Below the pieces are notes generated by a model. That model saw nothing but the letters and a program-made list of their open reading frames with translations. It made no database searches and was not told where the DNA came from. A program made the translations under genes and the position numbers. Source: Casp-Chloro-G3 sp002816715 (GTDB taxonomy: Bacteria > Chloroflexota > Dehalococcoidia > Lucifugimonadales > UBA3495). From it: a stretch of DNA of 17,633 nucleotides. Positions 5,680 through 13,628 of this stretch are shown here, piece by piece (the stretch's first letter is position 1; every line of letters starts with the position of its first letter). The stretch is taken from assembly GCA_027623815.1 (NCBI GenBank), contig JAQBUV010000053.1:1-17633 (forward strand). Reading direction: 5' to 3'.

Positions 5680-8037
5680 ATGACTACCAGACTTTTCGGG
5701 TCAGGCATCCGGCGTCGGGAAGACCCACGGCTAATCACCGGGCAGGCAACCTATACCGATGACATCAAGCTAACCGGAATGGTTCACGCGGCCATTCTGC
5801 GCAGCCCCCACGCCCACGCCCGCATCACCAGCATCGATACCAGTGCCGCCCAGCGCGCGCCCGGAGTGCTGGCGGTATATACCGGCGCGGATACCGATGG
5901 AGTGCTCAATCCCATCCCTTGCGCCTGGGTAGTCCCTGATTCAGACGTCAAAACCGTGGCTCATCCAGCTATGGCCAAGGATATAGTTCGCTACGTGGGC
6001 GATGCGGTGGCGGTGGTGGTCGCCGAAAACCGTTACCTGGCTGAGGACGCCCTGGAGCTAATCGACGTGGACTATGCGCCGCTGCCGGCGGTGGTAAACC
6101 CGGAAGCCGCGATGCAGCCCGGCGCCCCGCAACTCCACGAAGACGCTCCCAACAATCGGGCCTTCCACTGGAAGATCCCGGGTGAAGGTACTGACGCCGC
6201 CTTCGAATCGGCGGCAGTGGTGGTCAAAGATACGATCCGTCAGCAGAAGCTGATTCCCAATGCAATTGAACCCCGCTCGGCGGTGGCTTCCTGGCAGTCG
6301 GCCAACAAAGAGTTGACCCTGTGGAGCACCAGCCAGAATCCCCACATCGCCCGGTTTCTGACCTGCCTGGTGACTGGACTAACCGAGAACAAAGTCCGCG
6401 TCATTGCGCCGGAGGTTGGCGGCGGATTCGGCAGCAAGACTCCGCTGTATGCCGATGAAATGATCGCTACCTTCTGCACTATGCAGTTGGGCCGTCCGGT
6501 CAAGTGGACCGAGACTCGCACCGAGAATTACCAGGCTACCCTGCACGGCAGAGACCATGTGGAATACGTGGAAATGGCCGCCACGCGAGAGGGTAAGATC
6601 ACCGGCCTGCGCACGGTGGTTTACGCTGGCATGGGAGCGTATCTGTCCACGGCGGCCACCGGCATCCCCACCATTTTGCATGGCCTGATGTACTCCGGGC
6701 CTTATGACATCCCCAACATCAAGGCCGACATCTACGGCGTATTCACCACCACCACCCCGGTTGACCTCTACCGGGGTGCGGGTAGGCCCGAAGCCACCTT
6801 CCTGGTGGAGCGTCTGGTAGACCTGCTGGCGGCTGAAGTGGGCAAAGACCCGGTGGAAGTGCGACGAATCAACCTGATTCCCAAGTTCGACAACGGTCAC
6901 GACGTGGTGGTCGGTTTAACCTACGACAGCGGAGACTATGAGACCACCATGGACGTGGCGTTGAGCAAAGTAGACTACCCCAAGCTTCGAGAAGAACAAG
7001 CCCATCAGCGGGAGCACGGTAGTTACATCGGCATTGGTGTGAGCACTTACTGTGAAATCTGCGGGCTGGGGCCTTCCCAGGTTGCCGGAGCCGTCGGGTT
7101 CGGTGGCGGCCTGTGGGAGAGCGCGACCATTCGCATTTCACCCACCGGTAAAGTCGCCGCCGCCGTTGGTGTCAACCCTCACGGACAGGGTGAGAATACT
7201 ACCTTCGCTCAGCTTCTGGCTGATGAACTGGGCGTGTCAATGGATGATATTGACATAATCTACGGCGACACCGACAACACGCCGATGGGGTGGGGTACTT
7301 ACGGGAGCCGTACCACCCCGGTGGGTGGCAGCGCGGTGGTGCTTAGCGCCCGCAAAATAATCGAAAAGGCCAAAATTATCGCCGCCCACCTACTGGAAGC
7401 GGCGGAAGCCGACGTGGAGTTCGCCGACGGCAAGTTCTTCGTGCGGGGTTCTCCCGATCAAAACAAGACCTTCCAGGACGTCGCCTTGATGGCTAACTTG
7501 GCCTGGAACATGCCCGAAGGGGTTGAGCCAGGGCTGGAAGCCACCACCTACTACGACCCGCCCAACTTTACCTACCCCTTCGGCACCCACATCGCCGTGG
7601 TGCAGGTCGACACGGACAACGGCCACATCGTTTTGCAACGATACGTGGCGGTCGACGACTGTGGCCCCCAGATCAACCCAATGATCGTCGAAGGTCAGGT
7701 TCACGGTGGCGTGGTGCAAGGAGCAGGCCAGGTTCTCTGGGAAGGGGCCGTCTATGACGATAACGGTCAGTTGCTGACCGGTTCAATGCTGGACTATGCG
7801 CTGCCCCGCGCTCATCTGGTGCCGGACATAGAGACCTTCTCCACGGTGACTCCCTCGCCGACCAACCCATTGGGGGTTAAAGGCATCGGCGAGACCGGGA
7901 CTATCGCATCTACCATAACGATCTACAACGCGGTGATCGATGCGCTCCGTCCGCTGGGCGTAACCAAACTGGATATGCCCTTGACCCCGGAACGGGTGTG
8001 GCGGGCCATTCATCAACAGGGCCAGGAACAAGGCTAA
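5680..8037 (+). CDS. coxL: Molybdopterin-binding large subunit, form II CoxL-type aerobic dehydrogenase
   Basis: This 785-residue catalytic subunit of the xanthine oxidase family opens with the typical GSGIRRREDPRLITGQATYTDD. It has the molybdopterin contact GGGFGS (247-252) and the active-site Glu738 in KGIGETG near the C-terminus. The loop that defines CoxL classes reads YRGAGR (364-369), the form II signature. True form I CO dehydrogenases carry AYxCSFR with an S-selanyl-Cys. The protein is therefore best called a form II CoxL-like molybdenum hydroxylase of unknown substrate; CO oxidation should not be assumed. I start at ATG 5680, two bases after coxS and preceded by GGGAGGATAG, because the in-frame region upstream overlaps coxS in another frame. 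coxM follows after 14 bases. Confidence 0.93.
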   Translation: MTTRLFGSGIRRREDPRLITGQATYTDDIKLTGMVHAAILRSPHAHARITSIDTSAAQRAPGVLAVYTGADTDGVLNPIPCAWVVPDSDVKTVAHPAMAKDIVRYVGDAVAVVVAENRYLAEDALELIDVDYAPLPAVVNPEAAMQPGAPQLHEDAPNNRAFHWKIPGEGTDAAFESAAVVVKDTIRQQKLIPNAIEPRSAVASWQSANKELTLWSTSQNPHIARFLTCLVTGLTENKVRVIAPEVGGGFGSKTPLYADEMIATFCTMQLGRPVKWTETRTENYQATLHGRDHVEYVEMAATREGKITGLRTVVYAGMGAYLSTAATGIPTILHGLMYSGPYDIPNIKADIYGVFTTTTPVDLYRGAGRPEATFLVERLVDLLAAEVGKDPVEVRRINLIPKFDNGHDVVVGLTYDSGDYETTMDVALSKVDYPKLREEQAHQREHGSYIGIGVSTYCEICGLGPSQVAGAVGFGGGLWESATIRISPTGKVAAAVGVNPHGQGENTTFAQLLADELGVSMDDIDIIYGDTDNTPMGWGTYGSRTTPVGGSAVVLSARKIIEKAKIIAAHLLEAAEADVEFADGKFFVRGSPDQNKTFQDVALMANLAWNMPEGVEPGLEATTYYDPPNFTYPFGTHIAVVQVDTDNGHIVLQRYVAVDDCGPQINPMIVEGQVHGGVVQGAGQVLWEGAVYDDNGQLLTGSMLDYALPRAHLVPDIETFSTVTPSPTNPLGVKGIGETGTIASTITIYNAVIDALRPLGVTKLDMPLTPERVWRAIHQQGQEQG

Positions 8038-8051
8038 GAGGGAGGCAGACC

Positions 8052-9014
8052 ATGTTTTCGGCAGAGTTCGACTACCACAAAGCTAGCTCCGTGGCCGAGG
8101 CAATCCAATTGCTCGGCGCCAATCCCGATGCCAAGTTGATGGCCGGTGGGCACAGTCTGATTCCGCTGATGAAGTTGCGGCTGGCCCGGCCCTCAGCGGT
8201 AATTGACATTGGCGGTGTGGCCGCTCTGAAAGGGATCAGCATCAACAATGGCAACGTTCGCATCGGCGCGCTGACCACGCATGGGGAGATTGCTTCTTCC
8301 CCCGACCTGCGCCGTGCCAACCCGCTGATGGCTGAAGCGGCCGGGGGCATCGGCGACACACAGGTACGCAATCGGGGCACCATCGGCGGCAACATCGCCC
8401 ACGCCGACCCTGCTTCGGATTGGGGCACTGTCCTGACCGCGCTGGATGCGACCATCGAAGTCGAAGGGCCCAACGGTAAGCGCACCATGACGGTGGAAAA
8501 CTTCTTTAAGGGAGCGTTCACCACTGCCCTGGCGGAAAACGAGGTTATTACCGCGATATATGCTCCTGTGCTGTCTCGAGACGATCACGATGGCGGACAT
8601 GGCCACGGACACGATCATGGTCATGAACACGGGCATGATCATGGCGAAGACCAGGGCATTGCCAACGTGCGGGGAGACCTGGGTGAGTACGCCAAAATGG
8701 CGCATCCCGCCTCCTTCTACCCGGTGGTGGGTGGCGCGGTGGTGGTCACCGTAGACGGTGGCCGGTGCCTCGCCGCCCGGGTGGCCGCTGGCGGATTGGT
8801 GCCCTCGCCGGTGCGGGCGCGTTCGGTGGAGCAGGCTTTGATCGGCAAGGAGCTTACTACGCAGAATATTTCTGATGCGGTAGACCACCTTGCCGATGAT
8901 CTGGGCAGTGATATCATCGGCGATGTTTACGCCTCGGCGGACTTCCGCCTCAAGGTTGCCCCGGTGGAGATCAAGCACGCTCTGTATCACGCAATCGGAC
9001 TGGGCCACCATTAG
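8052..9014 (+). CDS. coxM: FAD-binding medium subunit with histidine-rich loop
   Basis: The 320-residue flavoprotein subunit accepts electrons from the CoxS clusters. The N-terminal FAD site shows AGGHSLIPLMKLRLARP, and the second FAD motif is TIGGNIAHADPASDWG. The C-terminal CO_deh_flav_C domain includes the GDVYASADFR region. The anomaly is residues 177-201, between the FAD domain strand ending in IYAPVL and the YAKMAHPASFYP segment. This loop alternates His with Gly, Asp or Glu and holds nine His (179, 183, 185, 187, 189, 191, 193, 195, 197). Typical CoxM proteins have a short loop here. The stretch resembles metal-storage regions of Ni or Zn chaperones, so metal binding is possible. ATG 8052 is preceded by GAGGGAGGCAG. 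Confidence 0.92.
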   Translation: MFSAEFDYHKASSVAEAIQLLGANPDAKLMAGGHSLIPLMKLRLARPSAVIDIGGVAALKGISINNGNVRIGALTTHGEIASSPDLRRANPLMAEAAGGIGDTQVRNRGTIGGNIAHADPASDWGTVLTALDATIEVEGPNGKRTMTVENFFKGAFTTALAENEVITAIYAPVLSRDDHDGGHGHGHDHGHEHGHDHGEDQGIANVRGDLGEYAKMAHPASFYPVVGGAVVVTVDGGRCLAARVAAGGLVPSPVRARSVEQALIGKELTTQNISDAVDHLADDLGSDIIGDVYASADFRLKVAPVEIKHALYHAIGLGHH

Positions 9015-9029
9015 AGACTACGCCTTTTA

Positions 9030-9100
9030 TCCCTCGAGGGGAGAAGCTGGGAAGAGGGTGATACCCCTCACCTCAATCCTATCCCACAAGGGGAGAAGAA
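9030..9100. repeat. Dispersed intergenic repeat, copy B
   Basis: This is about 90% identical to the reverse complement of 2201-2273. It fills most of the 106-base gap between coxM and coxD. The terminal hairpin seen in copy A is partly broken here. Its presence inside the operon may lower or process the coxDE part of the transcript. Confidence 0.8.
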
Positions 9101-9120
9101 GCTAACAATCAAGACACAAC

Positions 9121-10086
9121 ATGGAGATTGCCGCCTTGACCACTTCCACCGTCGCTCCCGCAACCATTGACGATGTGCAATCCTTGCTCCGTGAGCAGCA
9201 ATACATCGCCGACCGGGGACTGGCCGTCGCCATTTTCCTGGCCCTGAAGCTGCAACGCCCCCTGTTTCTGGAGGGCGAGGCCGGGGTTGGCAAAACGGAG
9301 ATAGCGCGGGCGTTGGCGACCGGACTGGACACCGAGTTGATTCGCCTGCAATGCTACGAGGGTCTGGACATTAACCACGCGGTCTACGAGTGGAATCACG
9401 CAAGGCAAATGCTGGAAATCCGGCTGATGGAGGCGGGCGGAGACGTAGATCGGGAAACAGCCACTGACGACCTTTTCAGCGAGCGTTTTCTGATCAAACG
9501 CCCGTTGCTGCAAGCCATCGACGAGAGTAGGGATCGGTCCCCGGTGCTGTTGATCGACGAATTGGACCGGGCCGATGAGGAATTTGAGGGTTTTCTGCTG
9601 GAGTTGCTGGCCGACTTCCAGATCACCATACCGGAGCTGGGCACTTACCGGGCAGTGCATCCCCCGGTGGTGATTATCACCTCTAACCGGACCAGAGAAA
9701 TTCACGACGCCCTGAAACGCCGCTGCCTCTACTACTGGATCGACTACCCCGATTTCCAGAAAGAGTTGCAGATTGTCACCACCAGGCTGCCCGACGCCCC
9801 GCGACGGCTGGCCCAGGATGTGACCGGGTTTATCCAGGAACTCAGGGAGACCGAGCTTTTCAAAATTCCCGGGGTGTCTGAGACCATCGATTGGATCTCC
9901 GCCTTGCAAGCCCTCAACCAGACTGAGCTAGACCCCCAGGTCATTGATGATACTCTAGGCATTATGCTCAAGTATCAGGACGACATTGAGATGGTGCGCG
10001 GCGAACCAGTTCGGGCCATGCTGGAACGCTCGCAGAATAGAGGCCCCCGGCGTGGTGGTCGCGGCGGAGGCGGTGGCGGGCCGTAG
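9121..10086 (+). CDS. coxD: MoxR-family AAA+ ATPase (CoxD-like)
   Basis: The 321-residue ATPase belongs to the MoxR group. Walker A is GEAGVGKT (52-59), Walker B is VLLIDELD (142-149), and a sensor-1 Asn sits in IITSNRTRE. In the Oligotropha cox cluster the CoxD/CoxE pair is needed for inserting sulfur and copper into the CO dehydrogenase active site; a similar maturation role is inferred here from the neighbours. ATG 9121 lacks a good Shine-Dalgarno sequence (the nearest purine run is over 20 bases upstream). The last 15-20 residues form an Arg/Gly-rich tail (RGPRRGGRGGGGGGP), which is not a usual MoxR feature and resembles an RGG nucleic-acid-binding tail or a low-complexity end. Confidence 0.9.
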   Translation: MEIAALTTSTVAPATIDDVQSLLREQQYIADRGLAVAIFLALKLQRPLFLEGEAGVGKTEIARALATGLDTELIRLQCYEGLDINHAVYEWNHARQMLEIRLMEAGGDVDRETATDDLFSERFLIKRPLLQAIDESRDRSPVLLIDELDRADEEFEGFLLELLADFQITIPELGTYRAVHPPVVIITSNRTREIHDALKRRCLYYWIDYPDFQKELQIVTTRLPDAPRRLAQDVTGFIQELRETELFKIPGVSETIDWISALQALNQTELDPQVIDDTLGIMLKYQDDIEMVRGEPVRAMLERSQNRGPRRGGRGGGGGGP

Positions 10087-10134
10087 GTTTGTCCCGGGAT
10101 GTTCTGGCGCGTGTCCAGGACTACCGCTCGCCCT

Positions 10135-10185
10135 GAGCTTGTCGAAGCATATCGGTCGCGAGTCCGCACATGGTTCGACAAGCTC
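10135..10185. repeat. REP-like inverted repeat between coxD and coxE
   Basis: GAGCTTGTCGAA (10135-10146) and TTCGACAAGCTC (10174-10185) form a perfect 12-bp inverted repeat around a 27-base loop. The GAGCTTGTCGAA core is a palindromic repeat motif I recognise from many GC-rich bacterial genomes, usually extragenic. It occupies the 161-base gap in the operon; no T-run follows, so it is not an obvious terminator. Confidence 0.75.
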
Positions 10186-10247
10186 AACACCCGCGGAAAG
10201 TTGTCACTCTCGGAACTTGAGGGGGTAGCGTACCTGATGAGACAGTA

Positions 10248-11576
10248 TTGACCACCCCAATCCCATCAAATCAACCAATTGCTGATTCGGACGGGCATAT
10301 TCTCCACAACTTGATGCTCTTCGGTGAGGTGCTGCGCCGCCTGGGGTTGGACTTCGGTTCGGGAAACATGCTGGACCTGGTGCGCGCAACCCAGGATATC
10401 CCCATCGGCCGCAAGCAAGACTTTCAGAACGCTGCCCGCAGCCTGCTGGTGCATCGCAAGCAAGACCTGCCTCTGTTTGACGATGCTTTCAAGGTGTTCT
10501 GGCGGCCTCCGGCCCACGGTATCAGCACTCAGGACTTGCGGACTATGGGCGAGGAACGCCGCTACCGGACGCCACGAGTAGGCCCAGCAGTGTCCGATAG
10601 CGCTGGAGCCGAGGAAGACGCGCCTAACTCAGCAGGACAGCCAGTGGTGGACTTGACCCGCACCTACAGCGCTCAGGAAGTGCTACGGAACAAGGACTTC
10701 GCCGAATACTCACCGTCCGAAATGTCCCAGGCCAAAGTATTGATGTCGGGGTTTTGCTGGAACCCAGGCCGGCGGCGCACCCGAAGGTTTAGCGCTGGTG
10801 AAGGGGCCAGACTGGACCTCCGCCGCACCTTTCGAGAGAGCCTGAAATATGGCGGCGAGTTGCTGGAACTGGCCCACCTTCAGCCCAAGCACAAACCCCG
10901 CAATCTGGTGCTGATCTGCGATGTCAGCGGCTCAATGGAGCGATATACCCGCATGCTGCTTCATTTCACTCACGCTATCGCCGGGGACTTGGGGAAAGTA
11001 GAAGCATTTCTGTTCGCCACCCGCCTAACCCGCATCACCCGGCACCTGCGCTACCGCAATATCGACCAGGCGGTGACCGAAGTGTCCCGGGCAGTCCCAG
11101 ACTGGGCGGGAGGAACCCGCATCGGTGAGACTCTAAAGTCTTTCAATTATCAGTGGGCGCGTCGTGTAATGCGCGGCGGCTCGGTGGTGCTGATTATATC
11201 CGACGGCTGGGATCGCGGCGAGCCGGAGTTGTTGTCTAAGGAGATGGCCCGGCTGCAGCGTAGCTGTCACCGTTTGATCTGGCTCAACCCCCTCTTGGGG
11301 TCTCCAGAATATGAACCTCTGACCCAGGGTATGCAGGCGGCTCTGCCCTACATTGACGACTTTCTGCCCGTCCACAACCTGAACAGTTTGGAATCTCTGG
11401 CCCGACACCTGAGCCAGCTCAGCCCGCACCGGGGCCTTAGCGTTGGCCGCCGCCGTGCTAGAGTAGAGGAACCGGAACCGCCACCCGTAGCTGATCCAAT
11501 TCCCCGGCGGGAGATCAACCCGGCGCTCGCTTCAACCTTGCGGCACCCCATGTGGGGTCGAAATCCCCCGCAATGA
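10248..11576 (+). CDS. coxE: VWA domain protein (CoxE-like), partner of the MoxR ATPase
   Basis: The 442-residue protein has a helical N-terminal part and a C-terminal von Willebrand A domain. The MIDAS metal site is visible: Asp225, Ser227 and Ser229 in DVSGSM, Thr290 in GGTRIGE and Asp319 in ISDGWDRGE. VWA proteins of this type work with MoxR ATPases as chaperones; in cox operons CoxE acts with CoxD in active-site maturation. A variable, probably disordered stretch lies near residues 100-145, and a basic, proline-rich tail follows the VWA domain. The only start in the open frame before the conserved N-terminus is TTG 10248, because an in-frame stop lies at 10218-10220; the Shine-Dalgarno sequence is weak. 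The rhodanese gene follows after 44 bases. Confidence 0.88.
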   Translation: MTTPIPSNQPIADSDGHILHNLMLFGEVLRRLGLDFGSGNMLDLVRATQDIPIGRKQDFQNAARSLLVHRKQDLPLFDDAFKVFWRPPAHGISTQDLRTMGEERRYRTPRVGPAVSDSAGAEEDAPNSAGQPVVDLTRTYSAQEVLRNKDFAEYSPSEMSQAKVLMSGFCWNPGRRRTRRFSAGEGARLDLRRTFRESLKYGGELLELAHLQPKHKPRNLVLICDVSGSMERYTRMLLHFTHAIAGDLGKVEAFLFATRLTRITRHLRYRNIDQAVTEVSRAVPDWAGGTRIGETLKSFNYQWARRVMRGGSVVLIISDGWDRGEPELLSKEMARLQRSCHRLIWLNPLLGSPEYEPLTQGMQAALPYIDDFLPVHNLNSLESLARHLSQLSPHRGLSVGRRRARVEEPEPPPVADPIPRREINPALASTLRHPMWGRNPPQ

Positions 11577-11620
11577 GCAGCTACATCCGAGCAGGAGGAC
11601 AAATCAATCAGGAGCATCCA

Positions 11621-12451
11621 ATGACAACTTCAAGTAACCTGGGCCACCCGGAATTTCTGGTTGATGCGGCCTGGGTGCAGGCCCACCAGGATGACCCCAA
11701 TGTCGTGTTGGTAGACATTGACGGCGAGGCGGGCTATCAGCGCGGCCACATTCCCGGCGCGCTGATGCTGCCCAGCAACTACGAGCGGGACGCGGACAGC
11801 GGCCTGGTCAACACCTTCCCACCCGATAAATTTGCCGCCACCTGCCAGAGCTTGGGCATCGGCGATGATACTCAGGTGGTCGCCTACGATAACAACATGA
11901 GCTTGTACGCGGCCCGTTTCTGGTGGGTGCTGAACTACTATGGGCATACCAACGTGAAAGTGCTGGACGGTGGCTGGCGTCGCTGGGTGACTGAAGGACG
12001 CCCGGTGAGTTTTGCACCCGCTGCTCCAAATACTGGGATGACATTCACTCCCAAAACTGACGATTCGATATTGGGAACATTGGATCAGGTCAGGGACGCC
12101 TGTGACCTGAATGACACGGTGATCTGGGACGTGCGTACCAGCGGCGAGTACGATGGCACTGTCAGTCGAAGAGGGCTGCGGCCGGGGCACATTTCTGGAG
12201 CGGTCAACCTGGATTGGACTGACCTGATGAACCGGGAAACTCATTGCTTCAAGCCGTTGGAGCAGATTCGTAGGATGCTGAACGGGCAGGGTATAACCCC
12301 AGACAAGGCGGTTTTCGCTTATTGACAGGCGGGGCTCCGTGCGGCGCATGGCGTGTTTCTGCTCAGGGTGCTGGCGTACGACCGGGCCAAGAACTATGAC
12401 CGCTCAATGGGCGAATGGGGCAGGCGGGATGACACCGCCATGGAATTGTAG
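11621..12451 (+). CDS. Two-domain rhodanese sulfurtransferase, candidate selenoprotein (in-frame TGA at catalytic Cys)
   Basis: ATG 11621 has a good Shine-Dalgarno sequence (CAGGAG). The first rhodanese domain runs from FLVDAAWV through VLDGGWRRWVTEGRP. It is the inactive type, with Asp in AYDNN. The second runs from VIWDVRTSGEYDG through RPGHISGAVNLDW. Codon 235 (12323-12325) is TGA, exactly where the catalytic CQxGxRA cysteine belongs. The frame continues without error as QAGLRAAHGVFLLRVL, KNYDRSMGEWGRRDD and ends at TAG 12449-12451. The full length of 276 residues is normal for thiosulfate or mercaptopyruvate sulfurtransferases. Two readings remain: TGA encodes selenocysteine (a SECIS-like stem-loop follows), or it is a nonsense change or sequencing error giving a dead 234-residue product. 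TGA is an ordinary stop in neighbours such as coxE and coxG, so a general code change is excluded. The position after coxDE suggests sulfur or selenium delivery to the molybdenum enzyme (inference). Confidence 0.8.
12323..12354 (+). promoter_or_regulatory. Candidate bacterial SECIS stem-loop after in-frame TGA
   Basis: By hand folding, CCGTGC (12337-12342) pairs with GCATGG (12346-12351), including one G-U pair, around a GGC loop (12343-12345). A U/C mismatch and two more pairs extend the stem. The loop starts 17 bases after the TGA and has G at its first two positions. This agrees with the bacterial SECIS pattern as I recall it: apical loop about 16-37 bases from UGA with an early G. In GC-rich DNA such a hairpin can arise by chance. 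Confidence 0.35.
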
Positions 12452-12473
12452 GCTAAGTCGGGTGTTTGGCCGG

Positions 12474-13628
12474 CTACAAGTCTAACCGCTCTGGCTCCAG
12501 TCCCAGCCTCAGTTGGCCGTACTGTTGCGCCACCCCGTCCCAAGTGAGGGAGAAGTGGTGCGACGCAGCATGGATGTCCCGGTGAAACCGCTGCAGGGCG
12601 TTGGAGTCGAACAGCCCGCGCCCGCCGCTAGCTTCAAAGAGGCGGTTGGTGGCTTGCACTGATAGTTTGGCGATGTAGGCATGGTCTCGGCGGTATCTAG
12701 CCTGGTCGATCACGCTGGGCAGTTCGCTACGCCTAGCCCGGTCAAAAATTTCCTGGCCGTCTTGCTTCAATAGCGCCCGTGCCGCTCGCACCTCGGCATC
12801 TGATTCCGCGATTCGTATCTGCATCCCGGCGGATTCAACCAGTCTCATCCCCGACCGTGCCGAAACGTGATCCTTTACATTGTCCTCAAAGGTTTCCAGC
12901 GCGCCCTGGGCCATCCCCAGCACCGCGGCGGACAGGGTGAAGGATAGAACGCTGCGCAGCGGAATCCGGTTGTTGGGAGTATCGTGGACCAAGCGGCCCG
13001 GCGACCGAGCTTCGCCCAGGGCCTTAATGGCAACGGTGCGGTGCTCGGGAACAAAGGCGTTCTCAATGACAATGTCCTTGCTGCCCGAACCGCGCAGGCC
13101 GGACACAAACCAGGTGTCGTCAATGCTATAGTCCTGTCTCGGCAGCAGCAACATTAACGGCCCCTCTGGCGCATTGCCGATTACCATCACCCAGGTTGCG
13201 GGGTCACAGCCGCTGGAGAAGTCCCACCTTCCCGATACCTGGTAGCCACCCTTGGCGGCGGTGACCGTGCCTCCGGCCGGATTGAAAGAGCTGGAGGACA
13301 GCGTGTCGGGAGATTCGTCCCAGTATTCTTGCTGGGCCTGCTCCGGGAACATGCCCACTATCCAGTTGTGGCTTGACCAGATCGAGTAGCACCAGGCCGT
13401 TGAGCCACAGCCCCGCCCCAATTCCGCCGCGATGTCGAAGGTCGTGTCGAAGTCCAGACCCAGCCCGCCAAAACGCTCTGGCTGGGCCATCCGAATCAAT
13501 CCGGCGGCCTGCAACTCCTGGATCGACTCTGTCAGAGCTTGTCGCTGCTGTTCGGTTCGCGCCGCTCGTTCCCGGAGCAGCGGAACTAGCTCACTGGCCC
13601 GTTGCGTCAACTCTTCACGGCTAGTCAT
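12474..13628 (-). CDS. Acyl-CoA dehydrogenase-fold flavin-dependent monooxygenase (HsaA/HpaB-C2-like)
   Basis: The 384-residue protein has the acyl-CoA dehydrogenase fold of two-component flavin monooxygenases such as HsaA, DszC and the C2 component of 4-hydroxyphenylacetate hydroxylase. The N-terminal helical domain includes MAQPERFGGLGLDFDT and GRGCGSTAWCYS. The middle beta domain includes GRWDFSSGCDPA. The C-terminal helices end in GGRGLFDSNALQRFHRDIHAASHHFSLTWD, where the final His-rich segment is typical of these oxygenases rather than of beta-oxidation dehydrogenases. It would use reduced FMN or FAD from a separate reductase, but no reductase gene is nearby. I start at ATG 13628, preceded by GAAAGG, rather than the ATG at 13655, which has no Shine-Dalgarno sequence. 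It converges with the rhodanese gene, 22 bases away. Confidence 0.86.
   Translation of the reverse strand: MTSREELTQRASELVPLLRERAARTEQQRQALTESIQELQAAGLIRMAQPERFGGLGLDFDTTFDIAAELGRGCGSTAWCYSIWSSHNWIVGMFPEQAQQEYWDESPDTLSSSSFNPAGGTVTAAKGGYQVSGRWDFSSGCDPATWVMVIGNAPEGPLMLLLPRQDYSIDDTWFVSGLRGSGSKDIVIENAFVPEHRTVAIKALGEARSPGRLVHDTPNNRIPLRSVLSFTLSAAVLGMAQGALETFEDNVKDHVSARSGMRLVESAGMQIRIAESDAEVRAARALLKQDGQEIFDRARRSELPSVIDQARYRRDHAYIAKLSVQATNRLFEASGGRGLFDSNALQRFHRDIHAASHHFSLTWDGVAQQYGQLRLGLEPERLDL

Noticed and set aside
11552..11620. Upstream extension of the rhodanese frame from ATG 11552
   Set aside because: It overlaps the end of coxE and lacks family similarity. ATG 11621 has a clear Shine-Dalgarno sequence and the normal N-terminus.
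12323..12325. TGA read as tryptophan or general stop-codon reassignment
   Set aside because: TGA ends several normal genes here (the CitE-like gene, coxE, coxG and the D-2-hydroxyacid dehydrogenase), and TGG is used for Trp.
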